The notes beneath the pieces are model-generated. The model saw only the letters and a list, made by a program, of their open reading frames with translations, had not been told where the DNA came from and did no database searches. Of a stretch of 64,000 nt of DNA, positions 1 to 9,737 are shown piece after piece. How positions within the stretch are numbered: position 1 is the stretch's first letter; each line of letters starts with the position of its first letter. This stretch comes from Eunapius fragilis (lineage: Eukaryota > Porifera > Demospongiae > Spongillida > Spongillidae). Both the position numbers and the translations under genes were made by a program. The stretch lies in assembly GCA_963681505.1 (NCBI GenBank), contig OY811971.1, positions 2,531,730-2,595,729 of the forward strand, given 5' to 3'.

Positions 1-285
1 TCTTGTGTTCAATGAGGAAAATTACACAACCAAATACATGGGCGGTCTAGGACCGTGTCCTAATATGATACGTAGACATACAATACAAAACACTTACCTT
101 CCTTCTTGTTGGTACCACAGATTATTTGATGTACGTTAAAATGACAACACCTAAACGAAACCCTGTTTGACAAAACTCACAACTATTTCAAACGCCTCAA
201 AAACGAGTCACGGAGTAGACGCGGGAAGTGACGTCACGTACGTATTAATGTACAGCGTTTCCAATCCATGTATTATACTATCTAT
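1..285. other. Unassigned sequence left of the first unit fragment
   Basis: I see no gene, splice-supported exon or recognised repeat here. A short hairpin-like GGTCTAGGACC occurs near position 44. The homology to the 5' flank of the zinc-finger units begins only at about 286. Confidence 0.4.
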
Positions 286-585
286 GATGTCACGTGTCTA
301 TTCGCCTTTCATAATACATACTCAGATTGAGGCTGAAAGAGGGAGGAAAACCAGTGAAACTAGTAACAAGGTACCGGCATAAAGTGTACACAATCATCAC
401 AGTCATAATGAAGTAGCACTGGGTCTACTAAATTTATTTAACGCATCCTTATTCGATTCCTGGTTGAAGATTTAGAATTTTTAATCACAGGGTGATTCTA
501 GGAAAAGGTCCTACGTCTATGGAGGGAGACATAAAACAACAAAATTGTTGAGCGGGCAGCGTAATGGGTGGGATGGGGGAATAGG
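286..585 (+). promoter_or_regulatory. 5' flank of zinc-finger unit A, distal half (split off by the 586-8104 insertion)
   Basis: This matches the flank upstream of the zinc-finger genes at 14162 and 41716 (for example the stretch around CGCCTTTCATAATACATA and the TCTATGGAGGGAGACATAAA block). It lacks about 15 bases present in the others (GGCGCTTGTTACCAT). It stops at the CAGTGGCGGCG terminus at 586, and the same flank resumes at 8105 just ahead of zinc-finger gene A. Only the right arm of the paired CACGTG repeat (290-301) survives. Confidence 0.7.
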
Positions 586-654
586 CAGTGGCGGCGCGAG
601 GGTCTCTGGCGCCCGGGGGCAGATTATGATATGGCGCCCCCCCCCCCCCCATCG

Positions 655-885
655 CATCCGTGCAGTCTTAGTTATGGAACGCCGTATGTTGCAAAACTTT
701 CACCAGGGAGCGGGCCATGTAGTTAGCAATGAATTGTATTTCAGCGCCCCCTAATGTGCACTTTACGCGCCCCAAAATAATACCTACGCGCCCGCCCTGG
801 GCAGCATTAATTCATGAATTTCATTAACGTGATTTGGAGGGGGGGGGCGCTAACATCAACGAGGGGGGGGGGGGGGGTGTAAGGG
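655..885 (+). repeat. Long inverted repeat, left arm (partner 7205-7435)
   Basis: About 230 bases, including GGAACGCCGTATGTTGCAAA, the CAGCGCCCCC block and CATTAACGTGATTTGGAG, recur in reverse complement at 7205-7435. Both arms end inward in G/C homopolymer. They could be subterminal repeats of the 586-8104 element, or two opposite insertions of one repeat. Confidence 0.75.
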
Positions 886-1528
886 AAGGGGGGGGGGGGC
901 GGTGAAAGAGGGGTAAACGATTGATGTGCCATCGGTTCTGTGTATAAAGTAATATATAGTAACTCAACAATGTAAATACGACTAATTATTCAAATAATAT
1001 GATATGTAGTGGTGATGTAATTTGATACATGAGACACACTTACCATTTATAATCGTGCATGTCATTCAATGTTGATAATGAGTTTTCATTGATGGTCCCC
1101 AATTAATCTACATTACAATAATAATGTCTATTTAGATGTTCTGTTCTCATGTTGCGATAACTTGGCTCCCAGATATATGATCTCATGATCATATTCATTA
1201 CAATCAAATGTTGAAATACCTCTATTATATTGATAGTTCTGAGCATGTGCAGTAGCCCTCTTTCACATGTCAACGGCATGTGAGCTCTGATTGTGCACAT
1301 AAAGTACGCAACTGTCATTATATGTAGACTATTAGCAATACATTGAAATCGTTTATTCTAAAAGAGGCAACACAAATAATCGTTTTGCACCATTAATCCC
1401 CTATTATCAATGTTAGGTATTAATGTATTCCTCACTTTTGAATACAAATTAGAACACTGATTTAATAACGTTCATGCATTAATATATGAATTTAAAACAA
1501 CATGTTTCATTATTTGAAGCTGCTGAAT

Positions 1529-2213
1529 ATTCATAGCCTCGTGCTAATCTTGTTCCATACAACAGCTGAAATACGTTCACACTCGTTCATGATAGAAAAA
1601 TGCCATAACTATATACCAGCCTTCTTCAAATTGCCATTTGCAAGATATTAAATCTCTACAGCTATATGCCTATGTTATAAAGTTGTAGAAGGCTATTCAG
1701 ACATCTTGTGTGCAAGGCCCGTTGAAAGAAGATATTGAAAGCTATAATTGTATAAAGCCAGTATTATTTGCCACTGCCCACATTAAATTGTTGATTTTGT
1801 CCTTATTATGAGCATCGGTAGTTGAGCGAATTGAAAGCTAGAGTAATGAACACAATTTAACGCACCTCCTGCCCCACCATGAGGTGACTATGTATGTGTA
1901 TGTGTAAGTGTGCGTATGTGTGTGTCAGCTCATACAGTGATGGATGAGAGAGGGTGGGGGGGGGGGATGATGACGTCTTTTGTTATAATGCAGTGTGAAC
2001 CGCTTCAGATCTGAATTTGTTTCCACTGGGTTCCTTGAAGCCGATGGAAGCCTTTAAAGTACTCCCTATACTATCTATAATGACAAACTGATCTGAACAA
2101 GAGCGGGCAGTGGAGCTGAAAAAAAAACTAACACTTGCCTTATACTTCATGAATGATTGTGGGTGTATTTTAGCTGTTGTATGGAACAAGATTAGCACGA
2201 GGCTATGAATGCA
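1529..2213. repeat. Inner inverted repeat, 46-base arms
   Basis: TATTCATAGCCTCGTGCTAA and the following bases (1529-1575) recur almost perfectly in reverse complement at 2167-2213, about 590 bases apart. A further nested MITE or the subterminal repeat of the enclosing element are both possible. There is no coding capacity between the arms. Confidence 0.6.
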
Positions 2214-2651
2214 GGAAGACCTGTATGACTGACTACCCATGCCATGCTAATACCTTTCTCCATATGACTCTGGATATATGCAGGTAACACTGGCAAAAGG
2301 GTAGAGAACTCCATTCTGGCCCTCACACATTCCATTACTTACTTCTCCCATTTAATGACAATGATGCTACCCATGTATGCATGTGCGTGATTACAAACTG
2401 AATATCATACACCCTAGTGGACGAAACTGGCAGAATACTAATGCCAGACCTTTTTTGTTTGCAAAATCGCACATGCAGTATCTAGAGTGTAACTTTGCAT
2501 AATTGGCAATTGTGTCAATTTCTAAGAGCGCTTCTTTTTTGGCTTCCAGCTGAGGTTTGAAATCGATGCATTGAGATAAAGGATTGTATGGCTACAATTA
2601 CTTTTGCACAGAAACTCATGTTGATACGCTCTTCTAAAATCTAGCATGTAA

Positions 2652-2803
2652 GGGGCCGTTCATAAATTATGTCACGCTATTTTTGACCATTATGGACCCC
2701 CCCCCCCCCTCATCACATACTGATGTCTGCTTAATGCGTACATCGTCACACTGGCTGATACCCCCTTCTCCCCCTCAACGTGATGCAATTTATGAACGGC
2801 CCC
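2652..2803. mobile_element. 152-bp MITE with TAA target duplication (PIF/Harbinger-like)
   Basis: It begins GGGGCCGTTCATAAATTA and ends with the inverted counterpart (TTTATGAACGGCCCC). It is flanked on both sides by TAA (2649-2651 and 2804-2806). A 3-bp TAA/TTA duplication is the habit of PIF/Harbinger elements. The C-tract and the purine-pyrimidine asymmetry inside are common in this kind of short element. Confidence 0.7.
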
Positions 2804-4287
2804 TAACCATGTAATCAAAAGATGGTCTCTAGCATTGTGGATATCTCTCTTACATCTACCAATTCCGGTGTCCTGACGTTTATACACTTCAATATGTAGA
2901 GGCAATGATGCCTGGATAAAGGAAGGACTGTTAGATTTTCACCAGAATTGCAAAGATTCTGCCCCAGAAACCAATGGGGGTGGGAAGGGGGGGGGGGGGG
3001 GGGCTGTACTTCGCCATACCACCTAGCTGCAAAGATTTTATCTTGCATCTTGAATGACCAACCTTCCCACAAGTTACATTCTCTAATTGCAATAGCTATG
3101 CAAGCACATAACTTGTGCTGTTTTTGAATTAAAGCCTTCATTTTTGCCAATGAAGCAATGTAACACATGCAAGTTGCTGAACAAAAATCCCTAATCAGGT
3201 ATTTTTTTAATTAAATGCCTGAATAATTCAATAACATACCTGGTTTTCAACAGAACTTACATCTTAGTAGATTATGGTACAATTAACAATTTTCGTCTCC
3301 TGCATTATTGTCTTCATGTACAATTAATCCTCCCAGAGGGATGCAGTCCACATATGCATGTAACTATACCCCCCCCCCCCCCCCCCCCCCCCCCCCACCC
3401 CTACCTCCAAGCCGCAAGTATTTTACCTGTATTTTTTACAGGCGTGGTTTTGAAGTTATATATATGGTTAACTTGCTTGGATTGTTCTAAACCTTCACTG
3501 GATCACTGGCCTTGGCCATCGCTTCCTGACATGCAAACATGATGCTGATGTGGTTACATGCCACACTATTATTGCCGTGTCCTGTGCGGGCTGTAAAATA
3601 TAGATAAGAGTGCTCAAGGGATCAGACAAGAGCAGGACTCAGCCATCTAGCTGTGATGTTCTGATTCCTAATTGGTCACAAAGCAAGTCAGCTGCACTTT
3701 GCCTTACATTACATCACTATACTCAATACTGATAATGAGTGTTACAGCTAGCTGTGTCCGCAGCTTGAAGTAATTAATGAAACATGCTGTTAGTGATCCC
3801 CAAGTGCAAGGAAATTGGTTGGGTCTCTACACCCTTGCAGTCAAGAATTACGCATGTTGCCAATAGGAAACAATGTAGGCAAACATATATATCGACTAGC
3901 TTGGAACATGTTTCACTTTTCAGCTGAGTTGTTCCAAATCCCACGTAATCAGTTAAGGGCCAATGTTAGAGCTCTGCTAGCACAATGTGCAGCAAGTGTT
4001 TATGGAAACAAATTTTGCATGAACGTTATACCAGTTTGAATTTAAAACAAGTATTAATTGTTTGTGAAAGCTCAATGCAGAAGACATGGAGTAAAACACC
4101 AAAACACTAGGGAAGAATTGTTAGACATTATCATTGAGATATATAGATTAATTGGGGGCCATCAATGAAAACAATGACATGCACGATTAAAAATAGTAAG
4201 TGTCTCATAACACATAATATAGTACGTATTATAAACCTATTTAGTCGTATTTACATTTTTGTGCCAGCCAATTGCGATGGATGTGGA

Positions 4288-6325
4288 CAGAGATAATATA
4301 TAGAGGGATTGGAAACGGATCACGTGCGCCATTCAGTTGCGCGGCTCATGCGAGGTAGTGATAGTCACACCTCAAAACTTGTGAAAAGGGGAGGAAATCT
4401 GCAGAGGTATCGGGAGGATTTTACTTACAAGTTTTTGAAGGTAAGTCCATTAGTTCAATAGACGTTATCAAAAAATTAGTTGATGTATGTAGATGTCATT
4501 TGTATTAGTCCAATTTTTTTATTTGTTGGGTGGGTGTCAGAAGAATGTGATTAACCATAAAAAATGGCCGATTTTTTTTTTCCCCACGCAACTGGTTTTG
4601 AACTACGCTGACTATACACTTGCTTCTGTGCTTAAAATGCTTCTTTTGGGAGATATTGTGTAATGTTCTAGACATAAAAATCATAGGTTGTTTGGTTATA
4701 GAGATACGTGCGCCTTGACCTCCTAATTTGCCCACGGGATATTGACAATACTCGGCGATGTAACTGTACTCTGTTTAAAGATCTATAAACGTGGAAGGTT
4801 GCAGAGTGTAATGGTTGCAACTTCAAGGCTTTAAAGCGTGCTATTATGGCAGTATACCAGTAGTAAGTTGTAACAATAAATTAAATAGCGCTTCCCGTGT
4901 CAGTTGGTGGAAAAAGTGCAGCTGTGTATAACCATAGCCGATTCTATTAAAAAATATCCATTATGATGACATATGCTTTCGTAGCTGTTTTATTACTTTC
5001 ATCCCTTCATACTACATGTATGCGCTTTTTTTTAGGATGGGTAGAAGGAAAATCAGAATTGGAAGACGGCATAAGTACACGGACCAAAAAAAGAGAAAAC
5101 CCTTAAGTCTCATGGTTTCCATCCCACGTTGCAACCTGGCTATGCAAGTATCCACTGGTCTTAGTTTGGTACAATGTTCTCCCCAACCAATGAGATCCCA
5201 ATTTCATTGTGACAGTGACGCAGTCTCTGACCTAACAGTGAAGAATTCAAAGCTCACAACAAAAAGACTTTGCAAAAGTCTAAGGGCCTCAGAAAGCAAC
5301 TGTCGTAATCATGTTATGTTTTGTTCTGTAGTCTATTCATGTATCTTCTCTATCTGGCCAGAGATAATATATAGAGGGATTGGAAACGAGCCAATTATCG
5401 CTAGGTAACGCCTGCCATCCGCACTTGAATCCTTAGAAGTGGACCGACCAGTACGCGTATAACCAATACATTATTTCTGTGAGTATCAAACGCCGCAGGT
5501 TCTCGATCCAAAGAAGTAGTGACACTAAGCCCCGGAGGCACATGTTTAGCGACTAGCTGGCGTGGAATTGAAACAAGCTGTGTACGAGCGTAGCTGCGGA
5601 GACGCTTCTCGTTCTCGTCCTAATCGAAATATATCTTTTCCCATCACCTTTGAAAACATGCACACACTCACATACGCGTTTGTAGCTCATTTAAATACGG
5701 TCACGCCACTTATCAACCATCTAGTGATGAGGAAAGCCAGGTCTGTATTACGTAGCGCGCACTGAATAGACGAAACTGTCGGACAAAGAAAGTATACCCA
5801 AAATCACGTCGTAGATGTTTGGTAAGGCCGATGTACAAAAGAATACCTCCACGCCACCCCTCACACTTATTGCATTACATATTCCGAGTTTCGTTAAAAC
5901 ACCTGCTGTGACTGAGCAGATACTGTCGGACAAAAAATTGCCCTCCCCCCGTAACACATTTTGTACGAAATACATTTATAACAATGCAACGGAACATAAT
6001 TAGACGCCAAAAATGATAACACAGATGGGGCATGCCTGAACGAATTCGATCCTATGACAAATCGTGTTCTGGTGGCCAGGTAGTCTTCTTTTTCTACTTC
6101 GCCCACTTTCTTACGCCCGCCTAAAAGGTGCGAATCACACGGTGTCGGATGAATTATATGCACTGCCCAGCCAAAGTATTACGCACGTGACGCGTTTCCA
6201 ATCCCTCTATATATTATCTCTGATCTGGCTAAGCTACTGTCATATGCATGGCTTCGTGCTTAGGATCGGCCGCGTTAATTAGTGTTGATTGGTCCCGTTT
6301 CCAATCCCTCTATATATTATCTCTG
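4288..6325. mobile_element. Overlapping pair of inverted-repeat elements sharing one 30-base terminus
   Basis: The same 30 bases (CAGAGATAATATATAGAGGG then ATTGGAAACG) occur direct at 4288-4317 and 5359-5388, and inverted at 6193-6222 and 6296-6325. The sequence inward of 4288 (CACGTGCG) matches that inward of 6222, so those two pair best. The 5359 and 6325 ends pair less clearly. The outermost bases form a palindromic AT-rich target, with the element proper perhaps starting at GAGGGATTGG. Confidence 0.6.
5036..5408 (+). CDS. Putative exon, basic N-terminus, function unknown
   Basis: A strong acceptor (TTTTTTTTAG) ends at 5035 and an ATG follows at 5037. The open frame gives a very basic start (MGRRKIRIGRRHKYTDQKKR), resembling a nuclear localisation signal, then a serine-rich stretch without motifs. 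The reading frame ends in the inverted-repeat terminus of the surrounding element. It may be a fragment of a transposon protein. I do not recognise the family, and the open frame could be chance. Confidence 0.25.
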
Positions 6326-6905
6326 ATGTGGAGCTGCAACGAGTTTGGAACATGCTCTTGACTGCAAGAAGGGAGGTCTAGTAACACGTCGTAATGAAAT
6401 TAGAGATGTTATTGGCGACCTAGCATCACTTGTTTACAAGGAAGTCGTAAAAGAACCAATCGTACAAGAGGCAAATGATGCAGAAGGTGTACCTTCCCTA
6501 ATTTCTGATCTGAGTATCATAGGTGTATGGCAGCCCCAGACAGTGGCGTTGTTTGATGTAAGTGTCATAGACACTGACGCCCCGTCGCACTCACAACGAG
6601 TTGTTACTGCCATTCTGAAGAAGAAATACTCAGAAGCAGCAGCTCTTCGCTGAGCCTCCTTCACACCTCTTGTTGTGTCAGTTGACGGAGTCCTGGGTCG
6701 AGAAGCAAATTTTTTTGTCAAACAACTTGCTCAGAAACTTGCCCATAAGTGGGACAAATCCAACAGTTAAGTACTAGGATGGATGAGAGCACTACTCTCA
6801 TTCGCCATACTCAGAGCAACAAACTTTTGTCTGAGGGGCTCTCGCACCAAATGGAGGAGTGCAATTGGTACAGATGATGGAGCAGGGTTGCCCACTATCT
6901 TTGCC
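6326..6905 (+). pseudogene. Retroelement polyprotein C-terminal fragment
   Basis: The frame opens inside the element (HALDCKKGGLVTRRNEIRD at about 6350) and continues with GVWQPQTVALFDVSVIDTDA. Beyond an in-frame TGA (6651-6653, probably a decayed CGA) it goes on with TPLVVSVDGVLGREANFF, then a TAA, then LGWMRALLSFAILRATN. As I recall, this block follows reverse transcriptase in retroelement proteins of cnidarians, sponges and lancelets (CxxGG, VIDTDA, RATN). The upstream catalytic domain is missing: the fragment begins at the inverted terminus at 6325. With two stops it is dead. Confidence 0.6.
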
Positions 6906-7140
6906 TGAGAATGTCATGCTTAAAAATCTTAATTGTTTATCTCTTAATCATTTTATTTTTTATTTGTTGATTTCATTTGTGTGTGTTAGAATGTTGTGTA
7001 TTTTTAAAAAGTAACCTTATATTACTGCAATATAAAAAAATCAGTTGCTATATAACATCTTACTTTTCAGGTTCTCCTACCCTTCTCAATACACATATAC
7101 ATACACCTGTACACACAGAACCGCGGTAACACATCAATCG

Positions 7141-7161
7141 TTTAAGCCCTATTTCTCCTCC

Positions 7162-7209
<48 letters not shown>
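7141..7209. repeat. Poly-C tract of about 48 bases
   Basis: A nearly uninterrupted C run (about 7162-7209) after CTCCTC. It is one of the longest dC:dG homopolymers in the window. Its true length is uncertain in any assembly. Confidence 0.85.
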
Positions 7210-7435
7210 ACCCCTCTTGTTGTTAGCGCCCCCTCTCCAAATCACGTTAATGAAATTCATGAATTAATGCTACCAGGGCGGGCGCGTAGGTATTATTGAG
7301 TCCAGGTTGAGTTTTTTGGGGGGGCGCGTAACGTGCACATTTGGGGGCGCTGAAATATAATTCATTGTGGACTACATGGCCCGCTCCCTGGTGAAAAGTT
7401 TTGCAACATACGGCGTTCCAGACTTAGTTGCTATC
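7205..7435 (-). repeat. Long inverted repeat, right arm (partner 655-885)
   Basis: Reverse complement of 655-885. Small indels separate the arms, for example an extra stretch in this arm near 7300 (ATTGAGTCCAGGTTGAGTTT). Confidence 0.75.
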
Positions 7436-7455
7436 CTTGTGGAGGTCCTGAGTCC

Positions 7456-7926
7456 CAGTAGTGGCGTATCCAGGATTTCAGCGAGGGGGGTGCTTAAGCT
7501 CAGGCCCGATACGAAAAGCGGGGGGGGGGGGGGGGGGGGGGGGGTGCTGTCGGTTTCTGGCCCGGCGGGGGGGGTGCTGTCGGTTTCTAGCCCGATACGA
7601 AAAGCGGGGGGGTGGGGGGGGGGTGGTGCTGTCGGTTTCTGGCCCGATACGAAAAGCGGGGGGGGAGGGGGGGGGGGGGGGTGCTGTCGGTTTCTAGCCC
7701 GATACGAAAAGCGGGGGGGTGGGGGGGTGCTGTCGGTTTCTGGCCCGATACGAAAAGCGGGAGGGGGGGGGGGGGGGGGGGGGGGGAGTATCCAGAATGT
7801 GCTGAAGGAGGGTGCTGAGAAGCTAGCGCGCGCGAAATTTTTGGCAACCACGCCCATTCTTGAGACGGAGGGGGGTGCCCGAGCCCCCTGAGCCCCCCCC
7901 CCCCCCCCTAAATACGCCTCTGCTGA
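7456..7926. mobile_element. hAT-like repeat carrying a poly-G tandem array
   Basis: AGTAGTGGCGTATCCAGG at the left and CTAAATACGCCTCTGCT at the right form an imperfect inverted pair. No clear target duplication is visible. The interior (about 7495-7790) is a tandem repeat of roughly 45-75 bases, GTGCTGTCGGTTTCTGGCCC then GATACGAAAAGC plus a run of G, present about six times with G runs of different lengths. The same GATACGAAAAGC motif recurs in the repeat copies inserted in the zinc-finger units. Long open frames here in several phases are artefacts of the G runs. Confidence 0.55.
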
Positions 7927-8104
7927 CCGTGGAGATAACCTATAGCGGTATTTGCGGTATTTGCGGTATTAACACTTTGAAGTCGAGGAATCATTGTTTT
8001 CCCTTTGTTTAGTAGGCCTAGCCTTTTATTTATTGGCCTTAGCAGGCGCCCCCCTTGTCCCGGCGCTCGGGGGCAATTGCTCCCCCCCCCTCCCGCCGCC
8101 ACTG
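7927..8104. other. Right end of the 586-8104 nest
   Basis: This holds a short TTTGCGGTAT tandem repeat (7947-7972) and the inverted hAT terminus. No gene is seen. Confidence 0.5.
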
Positions 8105-8357
8105 GGAACAGGGCACCCTTTTGGAAACCTCTAGTTGATGTCCCCAAGGTAACGGGAATAAATCGTTGTTACGGTACACGATATGGTTGATGTCGCCGAA
8201 CTTATAGGGTTAAATTACATGTCCCGCCCGCTTAGCGGTAATGTGGTTAATTAGGCAGTAATGCTAGTTAGCTGACATAAAACATAAATTAGTGTTTTTG
8301 CAAATTACTGTTATTTTGTATTAACTGCCAAATGTTATACATGCTCACCCAAGGAAG
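8105..8357 (+). promoter_or_regulatory. 5' flank of zinc-finger gene A, proximal half
   Basis: It matches the 250 bases before every other zinc-finger start (CCTCTAGTTGATGTCCCCAA, GGTACACGATATGGTTGATG, and CTCACCCAAGGAAGATGAGC at the start codon). The conservation between units, including the minus-strand ones, suggests it holds the promoter or 5' leader. I see no unambiguous TATA box. The distal half of the flank lies 7.5 kb upstream because of the hAT-type insertion. Confidence 0.55.
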
Positions 8358-9149
8358 ATGAGCACAGCTGCAATAAAGCACCAATGTGGGAAGGCATTTG
8401 GTTGTAAGGTCGATGTGAAGAAGCACATGGTTGTCCATACACAAGAAAAGAACTATCAGTGTTCTGAATGTGGGAAGGCATTTGGTCGTAATGTAGCTCT
8501 GACAAGGCACATGGTTGTCCATACACAAGAAAAGAACTATCAGTGTTCTGAATGTGGGAAGGCATTTGGTCGTAATGAAACTCTGACTAGGCACATGGTT
8601 GTCCATACGCAAGAAAAGAACTATCAGTGTTCTGAATGTGGGAAGGCATTTGGTTGTAAGCGATATTTGAAGGCACACATGGTTGTCCATACGCAAGAAA
8701 AGAACTATCAGTGTTCTGAATGTGGGAAGGCATTTGGTCGTAATGAAACTCTGACTAGGCACATGGTTGTCCATACGCAAGAAAAGAACTATCAGTGTTC
8801 TGAATGTGGGAAGGCATTTAGTCAAAAGGAACATCTGAATGCACACATGGTTGTCCACACAGGAGCCAGAAGATTCAAGTGTACTATTTGCAACAAGCAG
8901 TATTCCTACAGTTCATGTCTCACATACCATATGATGGTCCACAGCAATGATCGACCTTTTAAGTGTTTCTGCAGGCAATCTTTCAGGTCCATTTCTGCTC
9001 TGAAAGAGCATGGCAGAAAGCACCTTGTTGAGAAGTTAAGATGTCCCTCTGAAGGATGTGACAAGAAATATGTGACCAGGAGTGGTTTGAAATATCATCT
9101 CCAGCACTGCTCCTACTCCCAAGAACCAACCACAGTGACCAATGCATGA
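8358..9149 (+). CDS. C2H2 zinc-finger protein, copy A (5 array fingers)
   Basis: Intronless, 263 residues, starting at the ATG of MSTAAIKHQC, which is kept in all units. Order: a degenerate first finger (only one cysteine of the CxxC pair left); five 28-residue array fingers (YQCSECGKAF type) with helices RNVALTR, RNETLTR, CKRYLKA, RNETLTR and SQKEHLN; then three invariant C-terminal fingers beginning FKCTIC, FKCFCR and LRCPSEGC. The linkers read TQEKN rather than the usual TGEKP. Multi-finger proteins of this build bind DNA in the nucleus, but the target is unknown. No KRAB, BTB or other effector domain is present. It looks intact, although its 5' flank is split by a transposon nest. Confidence 0.85.
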   Translation: MSTAAIKHQCGKAFGCKVDVKKHMVVHTQEKNYQCSECGKAFGRNVALTRHMVVHTQEKNYQCSECGKAFGRNETLTRHMVVHTQEKNYQCSECGKAFGCKRYLKAHMVVHTQEKNYQCSECGKAFGRNETLTRHMVVHTQEKNYQCSECGKAFSQKEHLNAHMVVHTGARRFKCTICNKQYSYSSCLTYHMMVHSNDRPFKCFCRQSFRSISALKEHGRKHLVEKLRCPSEGCDKKYVTRSGLKYHLQHCSYSQEPTTVTNA

Positions 9150-9598
9150 TACATACACTAGCCAGCATGTACACATCATGTGAAACAGAATGTAATTGTT
9201 GCAATGCAATTTGTCTGTGTAATCAGACTTTGGAGGTTATAATAATCTGGATTGATAAATATAATTTTGTCTATTTTTTCACTTGTTTTTTATAAACTGC
9301 CCTGAATTTACAGCTTAATTTATGTTGTGCTGTACTTTCACTGTTACATCATTAACAGCATTGCACACTACCTTCATTAACCCTTTTTGTTTCGCCACCA
9401 CCCTCACATCACCGTGTGACGCATGTATCTTTGATCATCATACCTGTGCCACCATCACTACCCTCATATCATTACTATGTCACATCACCCTTACCACCCT
9501 CATCAGCTTTGATCATCCTCACATCATCACATATCAGCTACAGGGCTTTCATATGCACCAGTTGGCTTACCTCCTTCATCTCTATCCCACCTCCCCAG
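9150..9598 (+). other. 3' flank of copy A, low-complexity CACC-rich stretch
   Basis: After the stop there is a short AT-rich 3' region. From about 9380 it is a pyrimidine-rich stretch with CATCACC and CCCTCACATC words, ending in an intron-like acceptor (CTATCCCACCTCCCCAG, ending at 9598). Confidence 0.4.
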
Positions 9599-9737
9599 TG
9601 CTGAGGCAGGCTCCTCCCTGATGATGGAGGACTCACAGCCCCACCATCTCCAGAACGTGACCATCTACGCTGCAGACACTGTCAGCCAGGGTGTGCCCAG
9701 TGTTGTGAAGCAGGAGGAGGAGACCTTTGATGGTGTG
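9599..9737 (+). CDS. Putative coding exon of an unidentified spliced gene (possibly nibrin middle region)
   Basis: The exon is bounded by a good acceptor (CCACCTCCCCAG) and a GT donor (GTATGG). It is open over 46 codons in one frame, with normal animal-like composition (AEAGSSLMMEDSQPHHLQ ... VVKQEEETFDGV). It has no ATG of its own and is found only in the first unit. It sits between zinc-finger gene A and the nibrin-like exons, directly before the largest minisatellite. The sequence is acidic and serine/glutamine-rich like a disordered linker. I cannot match it to a known domain. Confidence 0.4.

Larger units (their letters stand above)
970..4260. mobile_element. 3.3-kb terminal-inverted-repeat element, no recognised transposase
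   Basis: The left end at about 970-1105 (AATGTAAATACGACTAA, ATAATCGTGCATGTCATT, CCCCAATTAATCTA) recurs inverted at about 4125-4260. The arms are diverged by small indels, so the insertion is not recent. The interior holds a second inverted repeat (1529-2213), a MITE (2652-2803) and poly-G/C tracts near 2699, 2986 and 3368. The longest open stretch inside that is not a shadow (3815-4039, 74 residues) matches nothing I recognise. It is probably a non-autonomous DNA transposon. Confidence 0.55.
586..8104. mobile_element. Large hAT-type insertion (nested composite) in the 5' flank of unit A
   Basis: The ends are CAGTGGCGGCGCGAGGG at the left and its near-complement CCCTCCCGCCGCCACTG at the right. 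They are flanked by GGAATAGG (578-585) and GGAACAGG (8105-8112), a 7-of-8 target-site duplication. The undisturbed copies have GGAAATGG at the matching place. CAGTGG termini plus 8-bp duplications are typical of hAT transposons. No hAT transposase is seen. The interior is filled with later insertions (970-4260, 4288-6325, 7456-7926), a retroelement fragment and poly-G/C tracts, so its 7.5 kb is a nest rather than one element. Confidence 0.65.

Noticed and set aside
7367..7891. Glycine- and proline-rich open frames in poly-G/poly-C repeats
   Set aside because: G and C homopolymers cannot contain stops; the frames change with run length and lie in a transposon.
8289..8858. Long open frames on the antisense strand of every zinc-finger gene (repeats such as CLPTFRTLIVLF and MPSHIQNTDSSF)
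   Set aside because: The 84-base finger unit is a multiple of three, so any stop-free antisense phase stays open through the array. They have no start or composition of their own.
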